A stretch of DNA of 64,000 nucleotides from Staphylococcus agnetis (GTDB lineage Bacteria > Bacillota > Bacilli > Staphylococcales > Staphylococcaceae). A program made the translations under genes and the position numbers. Positions 52,076 to 60,177 of this stretch are shown piece after piece (positions within the stretch are counted from its first letter, which is position 1; each line of letters starts with the position of its first letter). The DNA is taken from positions 1 to 64,000 of the forward strand of contig NZ_PPQF01000025.1 of NCBI RefSeq assembly GCF_002901865.1, read 5' to 3'. The notes below the pieces were generated by a model that did not search any database, was not told the DNA's origin, and saw nothing but the letters and a program-made list of their open reading frames with translations.

Positions 52076-52094
52076 GATAATGATTATCATTATT
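52076..52094 (-). promoter_or_regulatory. Fur box upstream of fhuD2
   Basis: On the plus strand the 19 bases GATAATGATTATCATTATT match the classical Fur consensus (GATAATGATTATCATTATC) at 18 positions. It lies between the promoter and the ribosome binding site, so iron-loaded Fur would block transcription. Confidence 0.95.
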
Positions 52095-52120
52095 ATATAC
52101 ACTTTGGGCTGTTAAAGCAA
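52092..52120 (-). promoter_or_regulatory. fhuD2 promoter
   Basis: TTGCTT (52115-52120) and TATAAT (52092-52097) on the minus strand with a 17-nt spacer; the -10 box touches the Fur box. Confidence 0.75.
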
Positions 52121-52265
52121 TACGTTTAATATCATCAAAGATTTTAAAAATACTACTTTATGAACAATTATTAAATCGCAAACTGTCAAAGCGCCGTTTT
52201 GAGCTCATTTCATCTTCATATGTATTTTTTAGGTGATCACTTAGTTTTGCAGGTCAAGCACAAAA

Positions 52266-52303
52266 AACGTCCCCAAAATGAATGACTTTCCATTTTGAGA
52301 ACG
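52266..52303 (-). terminator. terminator after the YbaN-like gene
   Basis: Stem ACGT..CCCAAAATG / CATTTTG..ACGT followed by six T residues on the minus strand. Its inner CAAAATG / CATTTTG core resembles, but is not the same as, the repeated CCTTCAAAATTCAT hairpins. Confidence 0.8.
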
Positions 52304-52341
52304 TAATCGTAATACATGTATTAATCATTAACTCTTGTAAG

Positions 52342-52734
52342 TTAACTGTCAAAATTGCTTTTCTTTTGATGATTTTTTGGCAACGTGCGCACCCATGTAA
52401 ATAATACAATGGTTTGAATGATGACCATAATGACAAGTCCCACTCTAATCAATGCAATATCAACAGCCCAAATTGAAAACCCTACAACAATATACAAACT
52501 AATAAGCAATTGGATTTTCTTCTTCATAGTATAGCCGCGATACAATTTAAAATCTTCAACATAGGCTTGATAGACTTTCGTTTGAACAAGCCAATCATGA
52601 AACCTCTCTGAACTTTTAGCAAAACATATAACTGCTACAAGTAAAAATGGCGTTGTGGGTAACAAAGGTAACACTGCGCCAGCAAAACCAAGTAACGTAA
52701 AAATGACGCCAATAGCTATTAATACATAGCGCAT
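52342..52734 (-). CDS. YbaN/DUF454 family membrane protein
   Basis: A 130-residue inner membrane protein. The N-terminal segment VLIAIGVIFTLLGFAGAVLPLLPTTPFLLVAVICFA and the following KSSERFHDWLVQTKVYQAYVEDFKLYRG match the YbaN (DUF454) family; two further hydrophobic segments are at about 75-115. Function unknown. It is a single gene between fhuD2 and the acyl-CoA dehydrogenase gene. Confidence 0.88.
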   Translation of the reverse strand: MRYVLIAIGVIFTLLGFAGAVLPLLPTTPFLLVAVICFAKSSERFHDWLVQTKVYQAYVEDFKLYRGYTMKKKIQLLISLYIVVGFSIWAVDIALIRVGLVIMVIIQTIVLFTWVRTLPKNHQKKSNFDS

Positions 52735-52822
52735 GATGCTCGTCTCCCTCTTTCGTATTCCGTTTCATTATAAAGAGGGTTTTCTTTTCTTTCAATGACT
52801 ACACTTCATAAGCCATTATATT

Positions 52823-53986
52823 TTAATGAATTTGTAGTGCACGAAGCCCAATGTCCGCAATTTGATGATACGCCATATCTTCCATCGGGGGATTGTGTAA
52901 TCCGGCGCGCATATCTCGGTAAAAGCGTTGTAGTGGTCGTGACATTTCTAAACTTTTTGCGCCAACAATGCGCATCGCTAAATCGATAACATCTAATCCC
53001 TCATTCATAACAACTACTTTACTTGCACTCAATTCAGACTGAATGGACTGATTTTGACATTTATATTGATAAGCATGCGCTGTACTCCATAGTAAATGTC
53101 GTGCTGTAATCAGTTTAGTGTCCATTTTTCCAAGGTTTTGTTGCACAACGGGTAAATCACTAATAGTGCCATCTATACTATTCGGCTGATATGAAGCTGC
53201 AAATTCATATGCATAATCTCGTGCTGCTTGAGCAATTCCCAAATACGTACTAGGTATGTGTAAGAGCCACCCATTTTCAAAAGCTGGTGCTTCTCCTTTG
53301 ATTTCAACAAGATGCGTTAAAGGCACTTTTACGTGATCAAGTAGGATATCATGACTTTCAGTTGCTCTCATTCCTAACATATCCCAATTGTTCGCAATGC
53401 TCAATCCTTCAGTATCTTTTTTAACAAGAAAGAAACCTACACGTTCTTTTTCAGGTATATAAGCTGCAACCACAATATGCGTTAAAGCAGGACTCATTGA
53501 TGTAAATGTTTTAACACCGTTTATCACATAATAATCCTCTTGACGTTCAGCATATGTTAATGGTTTACCGCCCCTAGTGGGACTGCCAGTTTCAGCTTCA
53601 CTTACAGCACGATTAATGAGTGCCCCTTGCTTAACATCTTCAGCCAGTTGGCATAATTGACTGTGCTCCCACTTGTTTGATTCAAACAACTCGCCTATAA
53701 AACTTAAATGCCAGCCAATAGAGAGTGCTGTGGCACCATCTATTGAGCCTAACACCGTTTGTAAAATCACCATATCTTCAAGTGACGCACCATACCCTCC
53801 ATATGATTTAGGTAATGTTAATTGCGTATATCCACTATCAATAAGCCATTGAATATTCTCATGTGGAAATCTACTTTGAATATCATTTTGTGCTGCATTG
53901 GCTTTAAATTGTGCTTTTTGTGCTTCTAATTTTTGAATCCATTCTTTTTGTATGTCTGATTGAATTAAAATAGATTGCATCACCAT
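52823..53986 (-). CDS. acyl-CoA dehydrogenase family flavoprotein
   Basis: A 387-residue FAD enzyme of the acyl-CoA dehydrogenase superfamily. It has the N-terminal helical domain, AVSEAETGSPTRGG and WDMLGMRATESHDILLDHVKVP in the middle beta domain, and a C-terminal helical domain ending RDMRAGLHNPPMEDMAYHQIAD. The usual catalytic glutamate is not obvious, and the sequence looks nearer to the flavin monooxygenase-like branch (DszC/SfnB type), so the reaction is uncertain. The first codons alternate GTG and ATG; ATG at 53986 is favoured. Confidence 0.8.
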   Translation of the reverse strand: MVMQSILIQSDIQKEWIQKLEAQKAQFKANAAQNDIQSRFPHENIQWLIDSGYTQLTLPKSYGGYGASLEDMVILQTVLGSIDGATALSIGWHLSFIGELFESNKWEHSQLCQLAEDVKQGALINRAVSEAETGSPTRGGKPLTYAERQEDYYVINGVKTFTSMSPALTHIVVAAYIPEKERVGFFLVKKDTEGLSIANNWDMLGMRATESHDILLDHVKVPLTHLVEIKGEAPAFENGWLLHIPSTYLGIAQAARDYAYEFAASYQPNSIDGTISDLPVVQQNLGKMDTKLITARHLLWSTAHAYQYKCQNQSIQSELSASKVVVMNEGLDVIDLAMRIVGAKSLEMSRPLQRFYRDMRAGLHNPPMEDMAYHQIADIGLRALQIH

Positions 53987-54065
53987 CACTCACTTCCGCT
54001 CACATTTCTTAGTACTTCACTCAACATTATAGTATAAATGTTAAGACTTTCCTATTTTTTGGAAT

Positions 54066-54112
54066 TAAAAATAAGCGAGATAGAAATGCGCACATTTCTT
54101 CATCTCGCTTGT
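54066..54112 (-). terminator. terminator after the sarR-like gene
   Basis: Stem AAGCGAGAT / ATCTCGCTT with inner GAAATG/CATTTC pairs, followed on the minus strand by ATTTTTAA. It lies about 60 nt beyond the regulator's stop codon. Confidence 0.82.
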
Positions 54113-54168
54113 GAATTTAGTCGTTTTGTCACTCTTTATGATGTGTAAACATTAACGATGGTATTGAT

Positions 54169-54516
54169 TTAAAATTTAGATTCGATGTCTTCAAATAATT
54201 GATCAATCTTTGCATACTGTTCCTTAGAAATTTCAATAATAACAGTACGTTCATCTTGTTCATTTCTCTTTTTAGATAAATACCCATTTTCTTTTAGTTT
54301 TTGAAGCGCTTTTGTAATATAGTACGGTTTAAACTTTGATACTGTGATGATATCTTTGACATTATATGCAGGCAACCTTTTTTCATGTACATGTACAAGA
54401 ATAAAGAGCTCTTCATATGTCAATGCATATTGCTGCTTAATATTACTGGAGATTTCTTTAGTTGTGCGTGAAACGGCAATAAACTCTTTCATGTTTTTAA
54501 TTGGAAACTTCTTCAT
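54169..54516 (-). CDS. sarR: SarA-family transcriptional regulator, SarR-like
   Basis: Small winged-helix DNA-binding protein of 115 residues, the length of S. aureus SarR. The HTH and wing region FKPYYITKALQKLKENGYLSKKRNEQDERTVIIEIS is very close to SarR (KPYY-TKALQKLK, LSKKR..QDERTVIV). SarA-family proteins bend AT-rich DNA and tune virulence and agr genes. No adjacent sar gene. Ortholog assignment rests on this motif and on position between the fhuD2 and ssaA regions. Confidence 0.82.
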   Translation of the reverse strand: MKKFPIKNMKEFIAVSRTTKEISSNIKQQYALTYEELFILVHVHEKRLPAYNVKDIITVSKFKPYYITKALQKLKENGYLSKKRNEQDERTVIIEISKEQYAKIDQLFEDIESKF

Positions 54517-54707
54517 TTAATCACCTCAGTAGTTGCTATCCAAGATGCATACATAACTTTCTGTGTTTCTAAAAACTATATTTACTTGGAAATTTAATTT
54601 CTTAATAATTGTATTCTAAACCTTTACCGCGCTTTTTTCAATTACTTCTTGAAAATATATTCGATTTTTTTCAAAACGCTTGCTTTTTATGCCTCCCACA
54701 CAGACAT

Positions 54708-54746
54708 AAAAAATAGGAACTATAACAGCATAATGTCATAGTTCCA
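54708..54746 (-). terminator. terminator after the DoxX-like gene
   Basis: Stem GGAACTAT / ATAGTTCC with extra GAC/GTt pairing, followed on the minus strand by six T residues, about 35 nt beyond the stop codon. Confidence 0.88.
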
Positions 54747-54780
54747 AATAACAAAAACAATTTATTATTTAAATTTTTAA

Positions 54781-55134
54781 TTATTTTTTGCTTACTAATG
54801 TGTCAGCAAGACTCAAACCTGCCATAGAAACTAAATCAATTGCGTGTTGCGCGCCTTCTTTACCGTGACCAGCTTGAAAATGTTTTTGAATCGCTACACC
54901 CAATACCACAATAGTGATTAATGATCCAAGTTGTGATAAACGTTTACTAAAAATACTTAATCCAAATAATACTGCAGCTGCTGTTTCAGCCGCTCCGACA
55001 ACGCGCACGAGGTCTGGTGATAAATTAAAAGATTCAAATGCGTCTCTTAACCCTTGGTCATTTTTTAATTTTGGTTTTGCAGCGTTCACTAATTCTTTTG
55101 CTACTTTTAAATTTGCAACATATCTTAAAATCAT
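54781..55134 (-). CDS. DoxX-like membrane protein
   Basis: A 117-residue protein resembling the DoxX/DUF4395-like four-helix membrane family: VRVVGAAETAAAVLFGLSIF, LGSLITIVVLGVAIQKHF and HAIDLVSMAGLSLADTLV are hydrophobic, and the pattern G-A-x-E-x-A in the second helix is typical. Function unknown; relatives are linked to redox or thiosulfate metabolism. It lies 24 nt after the luciferase-like gene and is probably co-transcribed with it. Confidence 0.75.
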   Translation of the reverse strand: MILRYVANLKVAKELVNAAKPKLKNDQGLRDAFESFNLSPDLVRVVGAAETAAAVLFGLSIFSKRLSQLGSLITIVVLGVAIQKHFQAGHGKEGAQHAIDLVSMAGLSLADTLVSKK

Positions 55135-55158
55135 AAATCAATCTCTCCTTATCACTAG

Positions 55159-56208
55159 TTATTTATCTTTAAAATACGCATCCACTATAGGTTTTACTTT
55201 TTCTCCAAATAAACGTATTGATTTTAATGTACATTCATGTGGAATTGATCCTATTGGTAAATGTAACATAAATCGAGTTAATCCTAACGCCTCTACAGTA
55301 TCAATAATTTTTTGTGCAACCGTTTCTGGACTTCCAACGTACATAGCCCCGTTTGGTCCTATTTCACGTTGGAAGTGTTCATACGTAAAGGGTGGCCAAC
55401 CACGTTCTTTAGCGATGATATTGTGGTGTGCTTCAGTAGCTGGCATATACTGTGCTTGAGCTTCTTCATCCGTATCAGCAACATATCCCCACGAATGAGA
55501 TGCAATTTGTAATGTTTCTGGTTGATATCCATTGGATTCCGCCATCGCTTTATACATTGCTACATTTCTTGCAAAACGTTTAGGATTACCTCCTATGATA
55601 GCATACGTAATGGGTAATCCAAGTGAACCGGCTTTTAATGAAGATTCTGGTGTTCCCCCAGTAGCCAACCATATCGGTAATGCTTTATCAGCACGTGGAT
55701 ACACACCTAACCCATCAATATTGGGTCTTAAACTCCCTTCCCAATGAACGATTTCATGTTGATTAATTTCCATTAATAATTGTATTTTTTCATCAAACAG
55801 TTGTTCATAGTCATTCAAATTATATCCAAATAATGGAAATGATTCGATAAATGAACCACGTCCTGCCATAATTTCTGCTCGACCGTTTGATAGCGCATCA
55901 ACTGTTGAAAATTGTTGATATACGCGAACAGGATCATCAGAGGATAACACCGTTACCGCTGAAGACAATTTAATATGTTTCGTTGTTGATGCTGCAGCAG
56001 CCAATACCGTTGCTGGACTTGATACAGCATAATCAGGACGGTGGTGTTCCCCAAGACCATATACATCTAACCCTACTTCATCAGCCAATTGGATTTCTTC
56101 AACAATGTTACGAATCCTTTCTGCATTGGTAATTGCAGGATAAACATTATCTTCTGTATAAATGTCATGGTTGTCTGCAAAAGAAGTTAACCCTAATTCT
56201 ACTTTCAT
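55159..56208 (-). CDS. LLM-class flavin-dependent oxidoreductase
   Basis: A 349-residue luciferase-like TIM-barrel flavoprotein. Family features: MKVELGLTSFAD start, EIQLADEVGLDVYGLGEHHRPDYAVSSPATVLAAAAS, SSAVTVLSSDDPVRVYQQFSTVDALSNGRAEIMAGRGSFIESFPLFG and LPIWLATGGTPESS. These use FMN or F420; in Staphylococcus FMN is expected. Substrate unknown. GAGAG binding site before ATG; first gene of a likely two-gene operon with the DoxX-like gene. Confidence 0.87.
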   Translation of the reverse strand: MKVELGLTSFADNHDIYTEDNVYPAITNAERIRNIVEEIQLADEVGLDVYGLGEHHRPDYAVSSPATVLAAAASTTKHIKLSSAVTVLSSDDPVRVYQQFSTVDALSNGRAEIMAGRGSFIESFPLFGYNLNDYEQLFDEKIQLLMEINQHEIVHWEGSLRPNIDGLGVYPRADKALPIWLATGGTPESSLKAGSLGLPITYAIIGGNPKRFARNVAMYKAMAESNGYQPETLQIASHSWGYVADTDEEAQAQYMPATEAHHNIIAKERGWPPFTYEHFQREIGPNGAMYVGSPETVAQKIIDTVEALGLTRFMLHLPIGSIPHECTLKSIRLFGEKVKPIVDAYFKDK

Positions 56209-56611
56209 TGATCTCTCACCTCGACTTCGGTATAAATTTTATATTTGAATTATAACGCCATAAAATAGGTGAGTCAATCATTTTATCTCGAATTAGAAAT
56301 ATTTTTCGATTTTTTGTTTTATAGTGATGCGCATGCCGTATTTACATCTATTCAAAGCGCCCTAAAATGTCATATTCTAAGCATAAAACCTTATATTTCA
56401 AATAAAAACCTTCAAAATTCATACAAAAATGAACCTTGAAGGTGATTAGAGATACTATAACATTCATCTATAAATGAGGTTGCAGTTTGATAGCTGCTTG
56501 AAATAAAACTTTAAATACAATGTTTTAATATTGGTAGATGGAACAGTTTAATTTGAACTGTCCTTAAAAGCAAGTTGCGATGGTACTTTTTATAAAATGC
56601 TTTTAGACACA
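56209..56611. other. intergenic region with one terminator hairpin
   Basis: About 400 nt. Apart from the terminator at 56408-56442, I see no reading frame with a binding site and no RNA gene. The segment 56209-56300 should contain the promoter of the LLM oxidoreductase gene. Confidence 0.5.
56408..56442 (-). terminator. terminator hairpin, copy 4 of the repeated family
   Basis: ACCTTCAAAATTCAT pairs imperfectly with ATGAACCTTGAAGGT, loop of 5 nt, followed on the minus strand by TTTTTATTT. It lies about 170 nt beyond the PH-domain gene, transcribed toward it. Confidence 0.75.
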
Positions 56612-56935
56612 TCATTTAATGTATTGCTGTACATAATCTATAAATGGTTGGACGTCTGCCGTTTGAATGTCTTTCATCGCTACTTTACCTACTTCAAACC
56701 CAAACAACAAGACACCATTTTCATATGAAAGACTAGAAATATCTTCATACGGAATATTTCGGTAGTAGAACTGACCATTCATGTCTACATTCATAATAAG
56801 TCGCTCATTTGTCGCAATATATGCCCCTTCATACTCTCTTTGACCCTGTATTTCATATTCAATCGTACCTAGTACAGCTGGTCCCGCTGTCTCAGTTGGA
56901 AATAAATCTTCAGGATTCACACGGTCAAGAATCAT
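56612..56935 (-). CDS. PH-domain-like protein of unknown function
   Basis: A 107-residue soluble protein. The pattern YIATNERLIMNVDMNGQFYYRNIPYEDISSLSYENGVLLFGF is like bacterial PH domains (bPH/YokE type): a 'rendering to ligand-free beta barrel' with R-L-I and the I-P-Y-E-D-I turn. No membrane segment. ATG at 56935 or GTG at 56938 follows AAAGGGG. Single gene; partner unknown. Confidence 0.65.
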   Translation of the reverse strand: MILDRVNPEDLFPTETAGPAVLGTIEYEIQGQREYEGAYIATNERLIMNVDMNGQFYYRNIPYEDISSLSYENGVLLFGFEVGKVAMKDIQTADVQPFIDYVQQYIK

Positions 56936-57108
56936 CACAATCCGCCCCTTTAAAATAGTCTTAACTTCATTATAACAAGTGCTGTTTTAAATTACTTGGA
57001 ATGTGATTAATGTTCAAATGCTAAAAATTTAACATCCATCAAATTTGTCTAAATATAAATTTAAGCCTTATAAATGATTTCCTAAATGTGCTTTAGAATG
57101 TCATTCAT

Positions 57109-57125
57109 ATTACAAAACGTTAACA
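57109..57125 (-). promoter_or_regulatory. WalR box 1 upstream of ssaA
   Basis: On the minus strand TGTTAA-N5-TGTAAT, an exact match to the WalR consensus TGTWAH-N5-TGTWAH. It lies about 270 nt before the ssaA start. Confidence 0.75.
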
Positions 57126-57235
57126 TCAATTTTCTAATTAATCTAAATATTGATTTCTCTTAACGTAAAATACGATGGCATCAACTTTGTCTTCTACTTT
57201 TTATAATGTACCGATGATAAAAAATTTTCTCAAAA

Positions 57236-57252
57236 ATTACAAAGTGTTAACA
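57236..57252 (-). promoter_or_regulatory. WalR box 2 upstream of ssaA
   Basis: On the minus strand TGTTAA-N5-TGTAAT, again an exact consensus match, about 145 nt before the ssaA start. WalKR control of ssaA genes is established in S. aureus. Confidence 0.82.
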
Positions 57253-57396
57253 CAGCACACAAATACATTTTTTTCTGTTAGAGTATTACTCGTTGTAAAA
57301 ATGAATTACACGACTTACACGTATAAAATGTTAGTTACTCAAGCATATGGTCTTAATTGATAATATATAGAATTCTTTTTAGGAGGACTTTTTCAA

Positions 57397-58125
57397 ATGA
57401 AAAAATTAATCGCTACAACTTCAATCGCTACTGCAGGTGTAGCTGCAATTACTTTAGCACACGGACATGACGCAGATGCTGCGGAATATAATGGTGGTTA
57501 TAACCCTAATGACCCAACTTCATATAGCTATAGCTACACAATTGACCAAAACAATAACTACCACTTTACTTGGCAAGGTAACTGGTCTCCAGCACAATTT
57601 AACGGCGGAAATGGTTCAAGCTATTACTACACAACTCAAAATAATTATAATTACACATCAACTTCAAAATATCGCTACAACACTACTGCTTCTAATTATA
57701 ATTACTCTGCACCAACGACTTCAGCTCCAAAAACAACAACGTCTAATCAGTCATACACAACTTCATCAACATCTGCTTCACGCACAGTTTCTAAAGGTAC
57801 ATCAGGATCCAACTTATACACTGCCGGTCAATGTACGTACTATGTTTTTGATCGTGTAGGTGGTACGATTGGTTCAACATGGGGTAATGCGAATAACTGG
57901 GCAAGTGCAGCTGCAACAGCAGGTTACACAGTTAATCATACACCTAAAGCTGGTGCGATTTTACAAACAACTTCAGGTCCATTTGGTCATGTTGCTTACG
58001 TTGAATCAGTAAACAGCAACGGTACCATCACAGTTTCTGAAATGAATTATGGACAAGGTCCTGGCGTTGTAACATCACGTACGATTTCAGCAGCTGAAGC
58101 AGCAAGTTACAATTACATTCATTAA
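57397..58125 (+). CDS. ssaA: SsaA-family CHAP amidase/endopeptidase
   Basis: Secreted peptidoglycan hydrolase. The 242-residue protein has a signal peptide ([20 protein letters not shown], cleavage near DADAAE, residue 29), a low-complexity linker rich in Tyr, Asn, Thr and Ser (about 31-135) and a C-terminal CHAP domain (about 138-242) with catalytic Cys146 (TAGQCTYYV) and His198 ([10 protein letters not shown]), with Glu203 as likely third residue. It lacks SH3 or LysM cell wall domains, as usual for SsaA. AGGAGG site; terminator after the stop. Confidence 0.93.
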   Translation: MKKLIATTSIATAGVAAITLAHGHDADAAEYNGGYNPNDPTSYSYSYTIDQNNNYHFTWQGNWSPAQFNGGNGSSYYYTTQNNYNYTSTSKYRYNTTASNYNYSAPTTSAPKTTTSNQSYTTSSTSASRTVSKGTSGSNLYTAGQCTYYVFDRVGGTIGSTWGNANNWASAAATAGYTVNHTPKAGAILQTTSGPFGHVAYVESVNSNGTITVSEMNYGQGPGVVTSRTISAAEAASYNYIH

Positions 58126-58128
58126 TTT

Positions 58129-58170
58129 AAAAAAAGAGGTTTCCGTCATTAACGGAGAACCTCTTTTTTT
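58129..58170. terminator. bidirectional terminator after ssaA
   Basis: Stem AAAAGAGGTT..TCCGT / ACGGA..AACCTCTTTT flanked by A and T runs, between ssaA and a convergent membrane protein gene whose stop codon touches it. Confidence 0.92.
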
Positions 58171-58642
58171 AAAACCAATATGCTATAGTGACCCAATATC
58201 CAAATGCGAATAAATATAATAATGGAAAGTTTTCCATTTGTTTCGATTTTATTTGTCTTCTCACGACATCTACACCGACGCCAACAAGTAATGCCGTCAG
58301 AATCAATCGTACAGTCAACATCATCGAAACATTTTCAACGTCATGGTTTGAGAACGTTAGTAAAACCAGTATTATCGACAATACAGCAATAATTACTGTA
58401 TAAACCAGTGTATCAATAGACTTACGCAAGTGAGAGTACACCCATGCCACAATAAAGCCAAATATTGTAATTAGGATTAATTCATGGACTTTAAACACAA
58501 AAGTATGGGTTTCAGCTCTATAAAGTACAATCGCTACAAAATACAAGATAAAGCTGAAAACCCAAGAAATGATAGAAGGACTTTTTACAACATGTAAGTC
58601 TTTTTTGATAAATTGGTGTATCCCAAACCATAATAGTATCAT
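58169..58642 (-). CDS. membrane protein of unknown function
   Basis: At least 157 residues with about five hydrophobic segments (around 27-42, 50-70, 80-100, 108-128, 140-155). No motif recognised. The first ATG (58642) has no binding site, whereas GAGGTG lies 6 nt before an in-frame ATA codon at 58669; starting there would add MFYLIGLVA and give a proper first membrane helix. The true start is therefore unclear and may be a rare ATA codon. Confidence 0.65.
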   Translation of the reverse strand: MILLWFGIHQFIKKDLHVVKSPSIISWVFSFILYFVAIVLYRAETHTFVFKVHELILITIFGFIVAWVYSHLRKSIDTLVYTVIIAVLSIILVLLTFSNHDVENVSMMLTVRLILTALLVGVGVDVVRRQIKSKQMENFPLLYLFAFGYWVTIAYWF

Positions 58643-58748
58643 CGCTACAAGACCTATTAAGTAAAATATGGAATCACCTCATTTACAGTTATAATATAAC
58701 CGTTATTCAAATTTTTAAACATAGATGAACTTTAAAATCTTAAAAATA

Positions 58749-60158
58749 TCAATTTAAAACACGCTGTTCACTCTGTTGTTTTTTTATGCTTATTCCTGTA
58801 AAACCATAACATAATGCAATGACAATACATAAATAACATGGCACCGCCCAAACAAAAAACTCCCCGACGTGAACACCTAATTGTTGTGTGTAATAGACAC
58901 CTGATGTTCCCCAAGGAATAAGAGGCAACACCATTGTTCCTGAATCTTCGAGTGTTCGAGATAAATTCACACGGTCATATCCCATTTTGTTATACATATC
59001 CATAAGTAATACGCCGACCATAATAATGGCGACTGAAGCAACACCAGCAGCTAGTACCATCATTAAGGTACCTAAAACTGTCACTAATATTAATGAACCA
59101 CGCGTATTGATTTGTTTAGAGATGCGTGCAAGTAATACATCTAAACAACCTGCCTTTTCAACGATACCTGCAAATGCATACCCACAAAATATCGTGACAA
59201 TAATTTGTGTCATACTCATAATGCCACCTTGTTCAATCAAAGTTAATGCATTTTTAGATAATCCATCAACATTAGTGGTTAACATGTCAGGCGTAAATCC
59301 TGTGAATGTTGCTATCAATCCATCTTGAAATTTAAAACCATGGTTGAAAGTACCGACAATAATCGCTGAGGCGCTAGAGATTAACATTGCTGGTACTGTG
59401 GCCATTTTAAAGATTAAACAAACCACAATCACAACAATAGGTATCCAAACAATGATGTTGATGTGATACATCGCATCAATATCAGATAAAATCTTTTGAA
59501 TATTTTTAGTGTTCGCATTGTGTGCTAAACCTATAGAAGCGATATGCCAAACTATCATTCCTATGATTGACGCAGGTATCGTCGTCCATATCATATGTTT
59601 AATGTGACTAAAGATATTCACACGTGTGACCAGCGAAGCAAGGTTCGTCGTATCTGATAATGGCGACATTTTATCTCCAAATACTGCACCTGATATAATA
59701 GCGCCCGCTGCCATACCCGCAGGAATATCCATTTGCAAAGCAATAGCGATTAATGCGATGCCTGCTGTAGAGGCAGAGCCCCATGCAGTACCCGTAGCAA
59801 CTGAGCACACTGCCGAAATTAAAAATGCCGACACTAAAAAGTATTGAGGACTTAAAAATTTCAATCCATAATAAATTAAACCAGGCACGGTCCCTGAATA
59901 CATCCATGTCCCCACAATAATACCTACAGCTAAAATGATAAATAGCGCTGGCATTGCTGTAGTTAATCTATGTACGATACCTTCCTCTAAATCTTGCCAT
60001 TTTAGCCCGACACGCCATGCGATAAATGCAGCATAAGCTGAAGCCAAAATAAGCAACGGTTGGACTGGAATTTTAAAAATGATAAATCCAACACATACAA
60101 TGATCATCATAACGATAATCGTTGAAATAGCTTCTAGAAATGACGGTTTGCGTGTCAT
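58749..60158 (-). CDS. nhaC: Na+/H+ antiporter NhaC family
   Basis: Secondary transporter of 469 residues with about 11-12 hydrophobic segments. NhaC features: WKDLEEGIVHRLTTAMPALFIILAVGIIVGTW-like sequence near the start, VATGTAWGSASTAGIALIAIA, GAVFGDKMSPLSDTTNLASLV with the conserved D-K-x-S-P-L-S-D-T-T motif, and IPWGTSGVYYTQQL. Relatives exchange Na+ for H+ or malate for lactate (MleN), so the substrate pair is not certain. 19 nt after the next gene and probably co-transcribed with it. Confidence 0.86.
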   Translation of the reverse strand: MTRKPSFLEAISTIIVMMIIVCVGFIIFKIPVQPLLILASAYAAFIAWRVGLKWQDLEEGIVHRLTTAMPALFIILAVGIIVGTWMYSGTVPGLIYYGLKFLSPQYFLVSAFLISAVCSVATGTAWGSASTAGIALIAIALQMDIPAGMAAGAIISGAVFGDKMSPLSDTTNLASLVTRVNIFSHIKHMIWTTIPASIIGMIVWHIASIGLAHNANTKNIQKILSDIDAMYHINIIVWIPIVVIVVCLIFKMATVPAMLISSASAIIVGTFNHGFKFQDGLIATFTGFTPDMLTTNVDGLSKNALTLIEQGGIMSMTQIIVTIFCGYAFAGIVEKAGCLDVLLARISKQINTRGSLILVTVLGTLMMVLAAGVASVAIIMVGVLLMDMYNKMGYDRVNLSRTLEDSGTMVLPLIPWGTSGVYYTQQLGVHVGEFFVWAVPCYLCIVIALCYGFTGISIKKQQSEQRVLN

Positions 60159-60177
60159 ACACCCTTCCCCCTCTACA

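Larger units (their letters stand above)
56936..57396. other. long upstream region of ssaA
   Basis: About 460 nt, very AT-rich. It contains two WalR boxes and must contain the ssaA promoter. A 61-codon plus-strand frame at 57175-57360 has no ribosome binding site and overlaps a WalR box, so I do not call it a gene. Confidence 0.6.

Noticed and set aside
52254-52436. Small minus-strand frame overlapping the YbaN-like gene
   Set aside because: Runs through the terminator and the end of a better-supported gene; composition shows no coding sign.
57175-57360. 61-codon plus-strand frame upstream of ssaA
   Set aside because: No ribosome binding site, AT-rich biased composition, and it overlaps a WalR box.
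57467-57859. 130-codon frame inside ssaA
   Set aside because: Out-of-frame translation of the Tyr/Asn/Thr low-complexity linker; no start signal.
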